Source: Prochlorococcus marinus str. GP2 (GTDB lineage: Bacteria > Cyanobacteriota > Cyanobacteriia > PCC-6307 > Cyanobiaceae). From it: 64,000 bases of DNA. The stretch is from assembly GCF_000759885.1 (NCBI RefSeq), contig NZ_JNAH01000004.1, forward strand, positions 186,001-250,000, read 5' to 3'. How positions within the stretch are numbered: the first letter of the stretch is position 1; each line of letters starts with the position of its first letter. Under the pieces are notes generated by a model. The model saw nothing but the letters and a program-made list of their open reading frames with translations, did no database searches and was not told where the DNA came from. Below, in pieces: positions 17,843 through 28,221 of this stretch. The translations under genes were made by a program, and so were the position numbers.

Positions 17843-19747
17843 TCAATTTGTTGAATTAAGTAATTCTGAAATTAATTCGGCATTATTATTTTGTAAAATA
17901 ATTATCTGTTCTTGATCTAATCCACCAACGGAAAGCTTAGCCATATCGTAAACATGATTAACAATTTTAGATGCCAATGGATTTTCAATAGAATCTTTTT
18001 TATCAATAATTATTTTACTAGACGTAATTTTATTAAGACCAACAATAAGTGGATGTTCTTTATTAATTAAGAGCACATGGTATTCAGGTAAGCCAGGCAT
18101 CTTTTGTTCCATGTAAGCGCCCATATCATTAATTCTTCTCATTTGTTCTGGAAGCAAGATCATAGCAGGTGGAGCATCTTTACTGGAAAGTGAGTGTACT
18201 TTAACTGTTACTTTCTCATTGTTAAGGGCCTTAACTATGGTATCTCTAAGATTATCTGTATTTGATTTGCCATCCTTATCTACAATTTCATTAGATTCTT
18301 TATCTTCTAGTTCATTTATTTCTGAATCTACTCTTTGGAATTGATAATCTTCATTTTTACTTTCCAACCATGGAAGAAATTGTGCGTCAATTAAGGGATC
18401 CGATTTAATAACTTCTTTATTATCAGATAAACAGATATTTAATGCACTTGACTGAGCAATTAAATCTGAACAATAAATAATTTTCTTAGAATCATTTATC
18501 TTATTACGTTCTTTGTAATTTGCGAGTGTAGTGAAATACTTATCATTGGACTTGATAAGGGATTTATTTTCAATATCTTTAGTTACGTCTTTCTCTGAAT
18601 TTATTATTGTTTCAAAAATTATACTGCTATCAACTAAATCAGCAAATTTATCATCTTCGATTGCACCAATTTTAATAAAAGCAGAGATGGAATCCCAAAT
18701 TTCTGCATAAAATTCTGGAGAATTTTTTATCAAATCCTTTAGTTTATTAGCAATCTTTTTTGAGATAAATGATGATATAGACCTTACTTTTCTATCTGTT
18801 TGTAATGCACTTCTACTAACATTTAAAGGTATATCTGTAGAGTCAATAACTCCTCTTAGAGGTAAAAGGTATTTTGGTACTATCTCTTTAATTGAATCGC
18901 TTACGAATACTTGATTGCAAAATAATTTAATTTCTCCCTTTTCCCAATCAGCTCTACCTGACAACTTGGGGAAATACAATATCCCTTGTATGTCATAAGG
19001 ATAATCTGTATTTAGATGTATCCATAACAGTGGATCTCCCTGGAAAGGATAAAGGTATTTATATAACTCAATATAATCTTCATCTTTTAATTCATTAGGC
19101 TGTTTTCTCCAGGGAGGATTTTTCTTATTAATTATCTCACCTTCTAATAAGACATCTATTGGCATAAAGTCACAATATTTTTTTATTAGTGATTTAATTC
19201 TTTCAGGCTCGATAAACTCTTTTTCTTCTTCAAGTAGGTGAAGTATCACATCCGTACCAATGGACACTCTTTCTGATTCTTCTAACGTGAAATTTGGAGA
19301 TCCATCACAAGACCATTTGAAAGCTTTAGATTCCCCAATTGCTGATTTAGTTAATATGTCAACTCTATCTGCCACCATGAAACTTGAATAAAAACCTAGA
19401 CCAAAATGACCTATAAATTCATCATTATCTTTTTTATATTTTGTTAGGAATTCTTCAGCACTTGAAAATGCAACTTGGTTTATGTATTTCTTAATTTCTT
19501 CATCATTCATTCCAATTCCATTATCAGAAATTGTTAACGTATTTTGCTCACGGTTAATTGTTATTATTACTTGAGCCTCCTCAGTATTTTCACAATCACC
19601 TGCCATAGAGGCCATTCTTCTTTTACTGATTGCGTCAACACCATTACTAACAAGTTCTCTTAAAAAGATTTCATGGTCAGAATATACTGCCTTCTTGATA
19701 ATTGGGAAAATATTTTCGGTATTAATACGAATTTCGCCTTTTTCCAT
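17843..19747 (-). CDS. htpG: HSP90 family molecular chaperone HtpG
   Basis: 634 residues, the bacterial HSP90. The N-terminal GHKL ATPase is clear: ELVSNGVDAISK with the catalytic glutamate, DNGIGMNDEE for nucleotide and GHFGLGFYSSFMVAD as lid glycines. The middle-domain arginine lies in NVSRSALQTDRKVRSI. The C-terminal dimerisation region is shorter and more acidic than in E. coli. Cyanobacterial HtpG also influences phycobilisome and tetrapyrrole metabolism, known from other species. The ATG lies 116 bases downstream of hisZ, and this gap contains a small palindrome that could be regulatory. Confidence 0.96.
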   Translation of the reverse strand: MEKGEIRINTENIFPIIKKAVYSDHEIFLRELVSNGVDAISKRRMASMAGDCENTEEAQVIITINREQNTLTISDNGIGMNDEEIKKYINQVAFSSAEEFLTKYKKDNDEFIGHFGLGFYSSFMVADRVDILTKSAIGESKAFKWSCDGSPNFTLEESERVSIGTDVILHLLEEEKEFIEPERIKSLIKKYCDFMPIDVLLEGEIINKKNPPWRKQPNELKDEDYIELYKYLYPFQGDPLLWIHLNTDYPYDIQGILYFPKLSGRADWEKGEIKLFCNQVFVSDSIKEIVPKYLLPLRGVIDSTDIPLNVSRSALQTDRKVRSISSFISKKIANKLKDLIKNSPEFYAEIWDSISAFIKIGAIEDDKFADLVDSSIIFETIINSEKDVTKDIENKSLIKSNDKYFTTLANYKERNKINDSKKIIYCSDLIAQSSALNICLSDNKEVIKSDPLIDAQFLPWLESKNEDYQFQRVDSEINELEDKESNEIVDKDGKSNTDNLRDTIVKALNNEKVTVKVHSLSSKDAPPAMILLPEQMRRINDMGAYMEQKMPGLPEYHVLLINKEHPLIVGLNKITSSKIIIDKKDSIENPLASKIVNHVYDMAKLSVGGLDQEQIIILQNNNAELISELLNSTN

Positions 19748-19812
19748 TTAAATAAAAATCAAACATATAAATACTATTTCTTAAAAACTAGTTAATCAAG
19801 TTTAATTAGGAG

Positions 19813-19828
19813 TATTGTCCGAACAATA
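19813..19828. promoter_or_regulatory. Palindrome upstream of htpG
   Basis: TATTGT at 19813-19818 and ACAATA at 19823-19828 are a 6-bp inverted repeat separated by four bases, 66 bases before the htpG start. It does not match the CIRCE element. It may be an operator or a short hairpin at the end of the hisZ transcript; the sequence does not decide. Confidence 0.3.
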
Positions 19829-19863
19829 TATGAATTTAAAGTTATGTAAATTTTTAAAAGGTT

Positions 19864-21012
19864 TTATTTAACCCATAAGATCTCACTACAATTATTTTCT
19901 TTCATTATTTGGTTGGCTTTAGCCAAGTCATCACAAGGATTTAGATACAAAATAGCTATATTGCCTCTTTTTTGTTGTACTTTCTGTTCATTCAAACCTT
20001 TTTCCAACAAATAAGCATCTTTAAACATCAATAAAATCTTTTTTTTATCTGTATTTTCTTCCCTAATGAAATTTCTTAAAATGTCTACTGAAATTGTAAA
20101 TCCAATCCCATTAAAGATTTTCTCATTAGGACTAAAGAATCTTACTAACTCATCATATCTTCCGCCTTTTGCGATGACGCTTTTATTTTTACCATTATCC
20201 CCAATGAGTTGAAAAACTATTCCTTCATATAAATTCAGGTGAGGTTGAAAAGTAGGATCAAGTTGTAATTTAACTCCATATCTATTTGATATTTTTGATA
20301 ATGTATCAAATAAAAAATTTAAGTCATCTAAAGTTTTACTAGTGCCATATATAGTTTTTAATTTTTTTAATATTGCAATTGGTTCTCCTCGTGTGAATAA
20401 AAGATCTTTAAGAATATATTTATCATCTTCATCAATCTCTAATTTAGATAAGTTATCTTGATCAAAATCAACCAGACTTTTCTTAATTTCTTCAAAATAA
20501 TTATTCTTATATTTGTTCAATATCAACTCCATTATTTTTGTGGTACTAACTAGTAGAAATAAATTACAACCATCCTTCAAATTAATATTATCGATTGCAT
20601 CAAACAATATATTAATAACTTCAATTTCTGGGCATTTTGTATCATATCCAATTAATTCAATTCCACTCTGCAGTTTTTCTTGTAACTTTATAGAATTTTT
20701 ATTTTGTTTTTTATCAAAGACCATTCCATTGGTAAATAATCTTATAGGTCTTTTCTTATTTATTAATCTAGTAGATGACAATTTAACAATAGATGTGGTC
20801 ATTTCTGGCCTAAGGCATAATGAATTATTACTAACTATTCCCACAACCTGATTTTCGTCAATAACGCCACGACCTTTTATCGTCTCTAAAGTATTTATAA
20901 ATGAGGGTGAAACCTCTTCATAGCCCCATAGTTTATAAATACTATTTAAATTATTTATGATGTTTGAGTTATTTTTTACATCGACTAATTTAATTTCCTT
21001 TATATCTGTCAT
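19864..21012 (-). CDS. hisZ: ATP phosphoribosyltransferase regulatory subunit (HisZ)
   Basis: 382 residues, resembling histidyl-tRNA synthetase but without an anticodon-binding domain, as expected for HisZ. HisZ pairs with the short-form HisG for the first step of histidine synthesis. Landmarks are LWGYEEVSPSFINTLETIKGRG, LRPEMTTSIVKLSSTRL (motif 2 with a retained arginine), IGDNGKNKSVIAKGGRYDELVRFF and GIGFTISVDILRNF. The class II catalytic residues for aminoacylation are degenerate. HisG is not in the window. It starts 18 bases after the phosphatase-family gene and shares its strand. Confidence 0.87.
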   Translation of the reverse strand: MTDIKEIKLVDVKNNSNIINNLNSIYKLWGYEEVSPSFINTLETIKGRGVIDENQVVGIVSNNSLCLRPEMTTSIVKLSSTRLINKKRPIRLFTNGMVFDKKQNKNSIKLQEKLQSGIELIGYDTKCPEIEVINILFDAIDNINLKDGCNLFLLVSTTKIMELILNKYKNNYFEEIKKSLVDFDQDNLSKLEIDEDDKYILKDLLFTRGEPIAILKKLKTIYGTSKTLDDLNFLFDTLSKISNRYGVKLQLDPTFQPHLNLYEGIVFQLIGDNGKNKSVIAKGGRYDELVRFFSPNEKIFNGIGFTISVDILRNFIREENTDKKKILLMFKDAYLLEKGLNEQKVQQKRGNIAILYLNPCDDLAKANQIMKENNCSEILWVK

Positions 21013-21030
21013 TTTTATATTTAACGAATT

Positions 21031-21879
21031 TTAGGTATAGAGATTTTTTTTAAATGGAGAGACATTATCTAGTTCATTTTTTAATTCATTCTCTAGGCTG
21101 GGAGAACAAGCTAAAATTCTTCCTGAATTTAAATTAAATTCGCCAGATGGATAATCAGAAATAATACCACCAGCCTCTTTAACAATAATAGCACCGGCCG
21201 CCAGGTCCCATACTTCTAATCCTCTTTCCCAGTATCCATCTACCTTACCTGCAGCAACAAATGCCAGATCAACTGCTGCTGCTCCTCCTCTTCTAACTCC
21301 TCTAGTTTTATGTGTTAAATAACAAAATTCAGCATAATTATTATCCTCTGTCTCAAATCTGTCATAAGAAAAACCAGTTACAAGTAGACTATCAGAAAGA
21401 TTAGAGGGATTCGATACTTTAAGTTCACTATCATTGCAGAATGAACCTAAACCTATACAGGCTGAGTATAGTTCATTTAAATAAGGTACTGATATAGCCC
21501 CTATAATTGGCTTGTTTTTATATACAAGACCTACAGAAGTCCCAAAAAAAGGATATCCATGGGAATAATTTGTTGTACCGTCTAATGGGTCTATACACCA
21601 GGTTAAATCCGAAGATTTGGTTAATTTGCCCGATTCCTCTGCATTTATAGATATGTTGGGTGTAACTTCAACTATGTATTCCTTTATTTTATTTTCAACT
21701 TCCAAATCTACATTGGTAACTAGATCACCTTTCCTACCCTTTGATGATATTTTCTGTATTTTATTGTAATTAATTTTTAAAATTTTATTACCAATTTGTG
21801 CCGATTTCTTTGCTATTTCATACAAACTAGAAAAGTTTACTTGATTTGCAAGTTCCTCTATTTCACATAATTCAAACAT
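21031..21879 (-). CDS. Inositol monophosphatase family protein (SuhB-like)
   Basis: 282 residues. Metal-binding motifs of the lithium-sensitive phosphatase superfamily are complete: NAEESG, WCIDPLDGTTNYSHGYPFFG (the DPLDGT signature) and WDLAAGAIIVKEAGG (WDxAAG). An N-terminal extension of about 10 residues begins MFELCEIEELANQ. Substrate could be inositol phosphate, histidinol phosphate or another sugar phosphate. The neighbour hisZ makes histidinol phosphatase worth considering, but this is only context. Confidence 0.88.
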   Translation of the reverse strand: MFELCEIEELANQVNFSSLYEIAKKSAQIGNKILKINYNKIQKISSKGRKGDLVTNVDLEVENKIKEYIVEVTPNISINAEESGKLTKSSDLTWCIDPLDGTTNYSHGYPFFGTSVGLVYKNKPIIGAISVPYLNELYSACIGLGSFCNDSELKVSNPSNLSDSLLVTGFSYDRFETEDNNYAEFCYLTHKTRGVRRGGAAAVDLAFVAAGKVDGYWERGLEVWDLAAGAIIVKEAGGIISDYPSGEFNLNSGRILACSPSLENELKNELDNVSPFKKNLYT

Positions 21880-21884
21880 AATAA

Positions 21885-22259
21885 TTAATCTTCCTCAAAT
21901 TCCCAAGGTGGGGCTACTCTTGTATTACCCCTACCAAAATATTGTCCAAATTGTAAATCGTACACTTCATCTTCATATGTAGTTTCAACCTCAATATCTG
22001 AAGTTGCTTTAGCAACACAAAGAAGTGCGTAACCTTTGTCTTTTAAAGCTTGAGATACACCCATGGCTTCAGGTTGTTGCAAAGTACCAGATATCATTTT
22101 AACTGCACAACTTGTACAACAACCATTTCTGCATGAAAATGCAAGTTTGAAACCTTTCTTTTCAAATTCTTTTAGTATGTACTCATCACTATTAACCTGT
22201 TCTTGATACACCTTTCCGGTTTCTTTATTTTTAATAGTGACTGTGAAAGTCTTTTTCAA
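21885..22259 (-). CDS. Plant-type [2Fe-2S] ferredoxin with C-terminal extension
   Basis: 124 residues. The cluster-binding cysteines lie in CRNGCCTSC (C-x4-C-x2-C, residues about 43-51) and LLCVAKA (fourth cysteine near 84). The overall beta-grasp pattern matches photosynthetic-type ferredoxin. The last 25 or so residues, acidic with YFGRGNTRVAPPWEFEED, extend past the standard 97-residue PetF, so this is probably not the main photosystem I electron acceptor but a specialised ferredoxin. The start is TTG at 22259, since no ATG or GTG occurs in frame upstream as far as the tRNA gene. It ends 5 bases before the phosphatase-family gene. Confidence 0.88.
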   Translation of the reverse strand: MKKTFTVTIKNKETGKVYQEQVNSDEYILKEFEKKGFKLAFSCRNGCCTSCAVKMISGTLQQPEAMGVSQALKDKGYALLCVAKATSDIEVETTYEDEVYDLQFGQYFGRGNTRVAPPWEFEED

Positions 22260-22308
22260 ATAACTTTCCTCAAAAATGGGATGATAAAAGGTTAAGATAG
22301 TTAACTTG

Positions 22309-22395
22309 GGAGAGGTGGCCGAGTGGTTGAAGGCGCAGCACTGGAAATGCTGTATAGGGGCAACTTTATCGAGGGTTCGAATCCCTCTCTCTCCG
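22309..22395 (+). tRNA. tRNA-Ser (GGA)
   Basis: An 87-base class II tRNA. The acceptor stem pairs GGAGAGG with TCTCTCC; the anticodon loop CTGGAAA carries GGA; a long variable arm follows; the T arm contains GGTTCGAATCC; the discriminator is G. All are serine features. No CCA is encoded. Confidence 0.96.
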
Positions 22396-22473
22396 TTTTA
22401 TTTTAGTTTATTTTGGTTAACTACACCAACAATTTTGTCTTTAAAGAATGTTTTAAAATAGATAGTAATCTTT

Positions 22474-22500
22474 TTGACAAGTTATAAATAATCTTATTTA
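22474..22500 (+). promoter_or_regulatory. Possible dnaK promoter
   Basis: TTGACA at 22474-22479 is a perfect minus-35 box. AT-rich candidates for minus-10 (TATTTA at 22495-22500) lie at slightly short spacing. It is about 110 bases upstream of dnaK and nothing else is downstream on this strand. No CIRCE operator was seen. Confidence 0.35.
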
Positions 22501-22608
22501 TTTAAATTAAGTTGAAAAAATTTGATTTTTACTATTATATGTAGATATCTAAGATAAAAATTAATTAAATTATTAGTAAATTTTGCTTTAATTTAGCGAT
22601 CTAGAATC

Positions 22609-24606
22609 ATGGGGCAAATAGTTGGAATTGATTTGGGTACTACTAACTCTGTTGTAGGAGTTATAGAAGCTGGTCGTCCAATTGTTATCGCAAATTCTGA
22701 AGGTTCTAGAACTACACCTTCAATAGTTGGATTTACAAAAGACAAAGAAATAGTAATAGGAGCACAAGCTAGAAGACAACTTGTTCTAAATCCAAAGAAT
22801 ACCTTTTATAACCTAAAAAGATTTATTGGTAGTGACTGGGATGAATTAGATGAGAATAGTATATCTGTTCCATATAATGTAAAGGCTAATACCACTGGAA
22901 GCGTAAGGGTTCTTAGTCCAAATACAGAAAGAGAATATGCTCCTGAAGAGTTAGTCAGCTCATTAATTAGAAAATTAATAAATGATGCTGAAACATATCT
23001 TGGAGACACTGTTGACTCTGCTGTTATTACAGTCCCTGCCTATTTCAATGAATCTCAAAGGCAAGCTACAAAGGATTCTGCAATATTGGCTGGAATCAAA
23101 GTAGATAGAATTCTAAATGAACCTACTGCAGCTGCTCTAGCTTATGGATTTGAAAAAAGTTCTTCAAATAATGTTTTAGTCTTTGATTTAGGGGGTGGGA
23201 CATTTGACGTTTCATTATTAAAAATTTCAAATGGTGTATTTGATGTTAAAGCTACCTGCGGAGATACTCAACTAGGCGGAAATAATTTTGACTCAAAAAT
23301 AGTAGATTGGATTGCTGAAAAATTTCTTGCTAACCATAATATTGATCTAAGAAGAGATAGACAAGCATTGCAAAGATTAACTGAAGCTGCTGAAAAAGCT
23401 AAATGTGAATTATCAGGATTACTAAAAACAAAGATATCCTTACCATTTATTACTACAAATAAAGAGGGGCCATTACATATTGAAGAGACATTAGATAGAA
23501 AATTATTTGAATCATTATCTCAAGATTTGTTAGATAGATTATTAGAGCCTGTCCAAATAGCCTTAGATGACTCTGGATGGGACGCTAAAGACATTGACGA
23601 GGTAGTTCTTGTCGGAGGCAGTACAAGAATACCAATGGTTCAACAATTAGTAAAAACTCTCGTTCCCAATGATCCCTGTCAATCTGTAAATCCAGATGAA
23701 GTTGTTGCAATAGGAGCAGCAATACAATCTGGAATAATTAGTGGTGATTTACAAGATCTACTGCTAAATGACGTTACACCTTTATCTTTAGGTTTAGAAA
23801 CAATTGGTGGTCTAATGAAGGTACTTATACCTCGAAATACACCAATACCAGTAAGACAATCAGATGTTTTTAGTACTTCAGAGGCTAATCAATCCTCAGT
23901 AGTAGTTCAAGTAAGACAAGGTGAAAGGCCATTAGCATCTGAAAATAAATCACTTGGTAAATTTAGGTTATCAGGAATACCTCCAGCACCTAGAGGAATA
24001 CCACAAGTTCAGGTAGCATTTGATATTGATGCCAATGGACTTTTAGAAGTAAGTGCAACTGATAGAACAACTGGAAGAAAGCAAACAGTTACCATTTCTG
24101 GAGGATCTAATTTAAATGAACAGGAAATTAATTCGATAATTGAAGAGGCTAAATCAAATGCTAATAAAGATAGAAAGAGGAGATCTATCATTGATAGGAA
24201 AAACAGTGCTTTAACTCTTATTGCACAAGCAGAGAGAAGACTAAGGGATGCATCATTAGAATTTGGACCTTATGGAGCCGAAAGACAACAAAGAGCTGTA
24301 GAATTAGCCATTCAAGATGTTGAAGAATATATAGATGATGATGATCCTCAAGAATTAGAAATTTCAGTAAGTGCTCTCCAAGAAGCATTATTTGGTTTAA
24401 ACAGAAAATTTGCAGCAGAAAGGAAAACTGATAATAATCCATTACAGGGTATTAAAAATACATTTGGATCACTAAAGGATGAATTGTTTTCAGATGATTA
24501 TTGGGATGATGACCCTTGGGATAATCGAATGAATAGAAATTATAGAAATTCAAGGTATGGTAATTCTAGGGACGATGATCCATGGGACAATGACTATTTC
24601 CTCTAA
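22609..24606 (+). CDS. dnaK: Hsp70 chaperone DnaK (cyanobacterial DnaK1-like paralogue)
   Basis: 665 residues. The ATPase domain is standard ([47 protein letters not shown]), followed by the linker [13 protein letters not shown] and a beta substrate-binding domain. The helical lid is present but the tail is unusual. Instead of a classic EEVD-like end it finishes with aromatic-acidic repeats: [11 protein letters not shown], then [12 protein letters not shown], then [11 protein letters not shown]. The 17-base overlap with the following dnaJ shows they are a pair. Cyanobacteria have several DnaK paralogues, and the length and tail suggest DnaK1 rather than the main stress DnaK2. Confidence 0.94.
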   Translation: MGQIVGIDLGTTNSVVGVIEAGRPIVIANSEGSRTTPSIVGFTKDKEIVIGAQARRQLVLNPKNTFYNLKRFIGSDWDELDENSISVPYNVKANTTGSVRVLSPNTEREYAPEELVSSLIRKLINDAETYLGDTVDSAVITVPAYFNESQRQATKDSAILAGIKVDRILNEPTAAALAYGFEKSSSNNVLVFDLGGGTFDVSLLKISNGVFDVKATCGDTQLGGNNFDSKIVDWIAEKFLANHNIDLRRDRQALQRLTEAAEKAKCELSGLLKTKISLPFITTNKEGPLHIEETLDRKLFESLSQDLLDRLLEPVQIALDDSGWDAKDIDEVVLVGGSTRIPMVQQLVKTLVPNDPCQSVNPDEVVAIGAAIQSGIISGDLQDLLLNDVTPLSLGLETIGGLMKVLIPRNTPIPVRQSDVFSTSEANQSSVVVQVRQGERPLASENKSLGKFRLSGIPPAPRGIPQVQVAFDIDANGLLEVSATDRTTGRKQTVTISGGSNLNEQEINSIIEEAKSNANKDRKRRSIIDRKNSALTLIAQAERRLRDASLEFGPYGAERQQRAVELAIQDVEEYIDDDDPQELEISVSALQEALFGLNRKFAAERKTDNNPLQGIKNTFGSLKDELFSDDYWDDDPWDNRMNRNYRNSRYGNSRDDDPWDNDYFL

Positions 24607-25516
24607 AAAAGACTATTTGTCGATTTTGGGTTTATCCCTTGATTTTGACGATAAAGAACTTAAAAAGGCCTTTCGCAGAGAGGCAAGAAAATGGCATCCA
24701 GATTTAAATAAAAATGATATTAATGCAGAAGAAAGATTTAAATTAATTAACGAAGCATATGAATACCTTAGTGATCCAAATAAAAGAAATGAAAGTTCGA
24801 ATGTAAATAGTCAGGATGATTATAAAAATAATAATTTCACAACAGGTTTTCCTGATTTTCAAGATTATCTTGATTCATTATTTGGATATGAATATAACCC
24901 TGAGAATTATGAAAAAAACAGTAACGAACAATTTGATGATGAATCCATAAATATAGATAATGATGAGTTTGATAATTATGAATACCCTACAACATCTCCT
25001 GAAGAACCACCTCCAGTTAAACTTCACCAAGATATCGAAACGATTATAGAATTAACTCCTGATGAGGCCTTAAGTGGAGCATCTATTTTAATAGAACTTG
25101 AAGATCAAACTGTAGTTGAAGTTGATACACCACCTTTTGCTGGAGATGGATGGAGATTAAGACTTGAAAATATTGCAAGGGGAGGAAAAGACCATTATTT
25201 GCAGTTAAAAGTTCAAACGGAAAGTGGTCTAAGAATTGATGGTTTAAGAGTTCTTTATAAATTAGAGTTATTTCCTCATGATGCTCTTCTTGGATGTGCA
25301 GTAGAAGTTCCTACCCTTAATGGAAATGTAACACTTCAAGTACCTCCAAAATCATCTACCGGAAGAATGTTACGTTTAAAAGGTAGGGGTTTAAAGTTCG
25401 AGGATAATGTAGGTGATCAATATGTTGAAATCTTGGTAGTTATACCTGCTGATATTAATGATGAAGAAATTGCTTTATATACAAGATTACAAGAATTGTC
25501 ACTTTCTGATTCTTAA
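24590..25516 (+). CDS. DnaJ-type co-chaperone (type II, no zinc finger)
   Basis: 308 residues from the ATG at 24590, inside the end of dnaK. The J domain occupies residues 8-70 with DYLSILGL, the HPD tripeptide in WHPDLNK and [12 protein letters not shown] low-complexity acidic/asparagine linker (about 75-145) follows, then two DnaJ C-terminal beta domains ([21 protein letters not shown] and LPVQVPP-like repeats). No cysteine-rich zinc domain exists, so it is a CbpA/DnaJ type II protein. Overlap with dnaK suggests the two are made together and work as partners. Confidence 0.9.
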   Translation: MTISSKKDYLSILGLSLDFDDKELKKAFRREARKWHPDLNKNDINAEERFKLINEAYEYLSDPNKRNESSNVNSQDDYKNNNFTTGFPDFQDYLDSLFGYEYNPENYEKNSNEQFDDESINIDNDEFDNYEYPTTSPEEPPPVKLHQDIETIIELTPDEALSGASILIELEDQTVVEVDTPPFAGDGWRLRLENIARGGKDHYLQLKVQTESGLRIDGLRVLYKLELFPHDALLGCAVEVPTLNGNVTLQVPPKSSTGRMLRLKGRGLKFEDNVGDQYVEILVVIPADINDEEIALYTRLQELSLSDS

Positions 25517-25549
25517 TCAAATATTATATAAAAAGAAAAATTTACGCTT

Positions 25550-25930
25550 ATGAACGTATTTGTTCTTTTATACAATTCAGGAACAGATAAGGAAGGAATT
25601 CATTCAATCGAGCTTAAAGGAAGAACTATAGTTCTTATGTTTGAAGAGAAAGATGATGCGACAAGATACTGTGGCCTCCTTGAAGCTCAAGATTTCCCTT
25701 TGCCAACAGTAGAAAAGATAGACGTAGAAGAAATAAAAGATTTCTGTATTAAATTAGATTATGAATGTAAAATTGTGGAGAAAAACTTTGTACCTAAAAC
25801 GGCCGAAGATAGGTTATTAATTTCTCCACCTCAGAAAAACCTAGAAGTGAATGATTGGAATAAAAATAGTAATAATGATGAAAAAATTGATATAAATACC
25901 ATTAAGGAAAACCTTGAAAAGTTACTTTAA
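25550..25930 (+). CDS. DUF3110 domain protein
   Basis: 126 residues. The first 85 or so (MNVFVLLYNSGTDKEGIHS, VLMFEEKDDATRYCGLLEAQDFP) match the cyanobacterial/plant DUF3110 family, a small alpha/beta domain whose role is not established. The C-terminal 40 residues are asparagine/lysine-rich and probably disordered. It lies 33 bases downstream of dnaJ on the same strand and may belong to that operon. Confidence 0.75.
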   Translation: MNVFVLLYNSGTDKEGIHSIELKGRTIVLMFEEKDDATRYCGLLEAQDFPLPTVEKIDVEEIKDFCIKLDYECKIVEKNFVPKTAEDRLLISPPQKNLEVNDWNKNSNNDEKIDINTIKENLEKLL

Positions 25931-25966
25931 GTATTAAAATGTTAGATATTTAATAAAAAATAAAAA

Positions 25967-26404
25967 ATGACAAAAGCATTATTTGAAACAGAAGTTGGAG
26001 ACATTAATATTGAATTTTTCTCTGAAGACGCACCTAATACAGTTAAAAACTTCACGCAGTTGATTAGTGATGGATTTTATGATGGTTTAGCATTTCACAG
26101 AGTTATTCCTGGATTTATGGCTCAAGGTGGATGTCCAAATACTCGTGATGGGGCATCTGGTATGCCTGGGACTGGAGGCCCAGGATATAATATTAGATGT
26201 GAAATAAATTCAAATAAACATCTTAAAGGCTCACTATCTATGGCTCATGCAGGAAAGGATACAGGAGGTAGTCAGTTTTTTATAGTTTATGAACCACAGC
26301 CTCATCTCGATGGAGTTCATACAGTTTTTGGCAAGACAGATGATATGGATGTAGTGCTAAAACTTAGTAATGGTTCGAAAATTTTAAAAGCAACTTTAAA
26401 ATAG
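25967..26404 (+). CDS. Cyclophilin-type peptidyl-prolyl cis-trans isomerase
   Basis: 145 residues, a single-domain cytoplasmic cyclophilin with no signal peptide. Active-site motifs are present: [13 protein letters not shown] with the catalytic arginine, [15 protein letters not shown] and [10 protein letters not shown]. It assists proline-limited protein folding and follows the chaperone genes dnaK-dnaJ, consistent with a folding cluster. The stop lies 5 bases from the convergent ribBA stop. Confidence 0.93.
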   Translation: MTKALFETEVGDINIEFFSEDAPNTVKNFTQLISDGFYDGLAFHRVIPGFMAQGGCPNTRDGASGMPGTGGPGYNIRCEINSNKHLKGSLSMAHAGKDTGGSQFFIVYEPQPHLDGVHTVFGKTDDMDVVLKLSNGSKILKATLK

Positions 26405-26408
26405 AAAA

Positions 26409-28133
26409 TTAACCTTCAAAAACAATACTAAATGTCTCTTTATCTAGATTAAATTTTCTCGTAGATGAATATAAGATTTCATTATTAATAGTAAATTTAG
26501 TATTGATTAATTTGATGCTACTTTTTGGGTGTAATGCTTGTTCAATGTTTCTAGAAACAATAATTCCAATTTTCGTACTATTTTCATAATTGGATAAAAA
26601 TTGAATAAATAATTCTATATTCTTTATTTCTTCATCAGTAATGTTGGAATTGGTTCTATTCCGATCATGTAAAATTCGCCATACTAATTTTGGTCGATTC
26701 CAAAAAGCCAATAATCTTGGGGTACTTTCAAGTTTAATATTAATGTTCTTATCATTACAGAATTTAATAACGTTATTTTTTATTGGAACTAGGTCAATAG
26801 ATTTATATTTTCCATCAAGAAAAATTGATATAAACGGATCGATATTTCTCGAATTAGGATCATCTTCATCAATCATGTGCCCTAGCTTCGTTTTTTTTAC
26901 ACTCAAATATTCTGCATTATTATCATTTGGACAAATTACTAATGGAACTCTCTCAATAACCTCTATTCCATAACCACCTAATCCAGCAATCTTTCTAGGA
27001 TTGTTTGTAAGTAATTTTAGTTTTTTTATCCCTAGATCGGTTAATATCTGTGCTCCAACTCCATAATTTCTGAGATCAGCTGGAAAACCTAATTTTTCAT
27101 TAGCTTCTACAGTGTCTAATCCACCATCCTGCAAACTATAAGCTTTTAATTTATTTATTAGACCAATACCTCTGCCCTCTTGTCTTAAGTAAACAACAAC
27201 TCCCTCTTCCTCCTTTTCTATCCGTGATAAAGCTGCCTCAAGCTGTGGTCTACAATCACAACGTAATGATCCAAAAGCATCGCCAGTTAAACATTCTGAA
27301 TGCATTCTTACTAGTACAGGTTCATTTAGTTTTGATGATTTTTGTTTAACTAATGCGATGTGCTCTGAACCATCGAGTTCATTAACATATCCATAAGCTT
27401 TGAAATTACCAAAGATACTTGGAAGCACAGCATCGGATTTTCTAAATACAAATCTCTCAGTTTGAAACCGATAACTTATTAAATCAGCTATGGATATTAA
27501 TTTCATTCCCCACTGTTTTGCATACTCTTTAAGTTGTGGAAGTCTTGACATGGAACCGTCAGAATTTTGTATTTCACAAATCACTCCAGCGGGATAAAGA
27601 CCTGACATTGCAGCAATATCTACTGCCGCTTCGGTATGACCTGCTCTTTTTAATACTCCACCTTTTTTAGCTCTTAATGGAAAAACATGTCCTGGCCTTC
27701 TTAAATCATCAGGTTTTGTATTTGGGTTTATTGCAACTTGAATAGTCTTTGCCCTGTCTTCAGCTGAAATTCCAGTAGTAACATTATTTTCAGGTCCAGC
27801 ATCAATTGATATCGTAAAAGCTGTTTGATTTTCATCTGTATTTCTATCTACCATTAATGGTAAATCTAAGGAGTCAAGTTTTTCACCTTGCATAGCTAGG
27901 CATATAAGACCTCGTCCCTCAGTCGCCATAAAATTAATTTGCTGTGGAGTCGCAAACTGAGCCGCACATATTAAATCTCCTTCATTTTCTCTTCTTTCAT
28001 CATCTACAACAATTATGCATTCACCATTTCTTATAGCAGCCAACGCATCACTGATAGGATCAAATTCAATTTTAAAAGATTCATTTATATCCAAAATTGT
28101 TCCATTATTTGATTTGGGACTTGTTTCTTTCAT
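26409..28133 (-). CDS. ribBA: Bifunctional 3,4-dihydroxy-2-butanone 4-phosphate synthase / GTP cyclohydrolase II
   Basis: 574 residues from the ATG at 28133; a TTG four codons upstream is less likely. RibB occupies residues about 20-220 ([40 protein letters not shown]). RibA follows to about 425, with [17 protein letters not shown] giving the zinc cysteines and [12 protein letters not shown] the catalytic region. The product supplies both precursors of riboflavin and FAD. A further 145 residues at the C terminus, beyond the two enzymatic domains, have no motif I recognise; similar extensions occur in other cyanobacterial RibBA proteins. Confidence 0.95.
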   Translation of the reverse strand: MKETSPKSNNGTILDINESFKIEFDPISDALAAIRNGECIIVVDDERRENEGDLICAAQFATPQQINFMATEGRGLICLAMQGEKLDSLDLPLMVDRNTDENQTAFTISIDAGPENNVTTGISAEDRAKTIQVAINPNTKPDDLRRPGHVFPLRAKKGGVLKRAGHTEAAVDIAAMSGLYPAGVICEIQNSDGSMSRLPQLKEYAKQWGMKLISIADLISYRFQTERFVFRKSDAVLPSIFGNFKAYGYVNELDGSEHIALVKQKSSKLNEPVLVRMHSECLTGDAFGSLRCDCRPQLEAALSRIEKEEEGVVVYLRQEGRGIGLINKLKAYSLQDGGLDTVEANEKLGFPADLRNYGVGAQILTDLGIKKLKLLTNNPRKIAGLGGYGIEVIERVPLVICPNDNNAEYLSVKKTKLGHMIDEDDPNSRNIDPFISIFLDGKYKSIDLVPIKNNVIKFCNDKNINIKLESTPRLLAFWNRPKLVWRILHDRNRTNSNITDEEIKNIELFIQFLSNYENSTKIGIIVSRNIEQALHPKSSIKLINTKFTINNEILYSSTRKFNLDKETFSIVFEG

Positions 28134-28221
28134 TATTCCTATCAATATAGAAAAAAAGTGTTTTAGTTACTTTAAATTCAACACTTTATAATCCTATCTC
28201 AAAGTCTGCCAATTCAAAGAA

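Noticed and set aside
19748-19863. CIRCE heat-shock operator upstream of htpG
   Set aside because: The palindrome TATTGT-N4-ACAATA does not fit the TTAGCACTC-N9-GAGTGCTAA consensus.
22522-22581. Long trmL form starting at 62522-like positions or alternative upstream starts in similar overlaps (57039 for rpmG, 24557 for dnaJ, 7227 for the GTPase)
   Set aside because: These longer versions add residues that fall inside a neighbouring gene and do not resemble the family; the internal start gives normal length.
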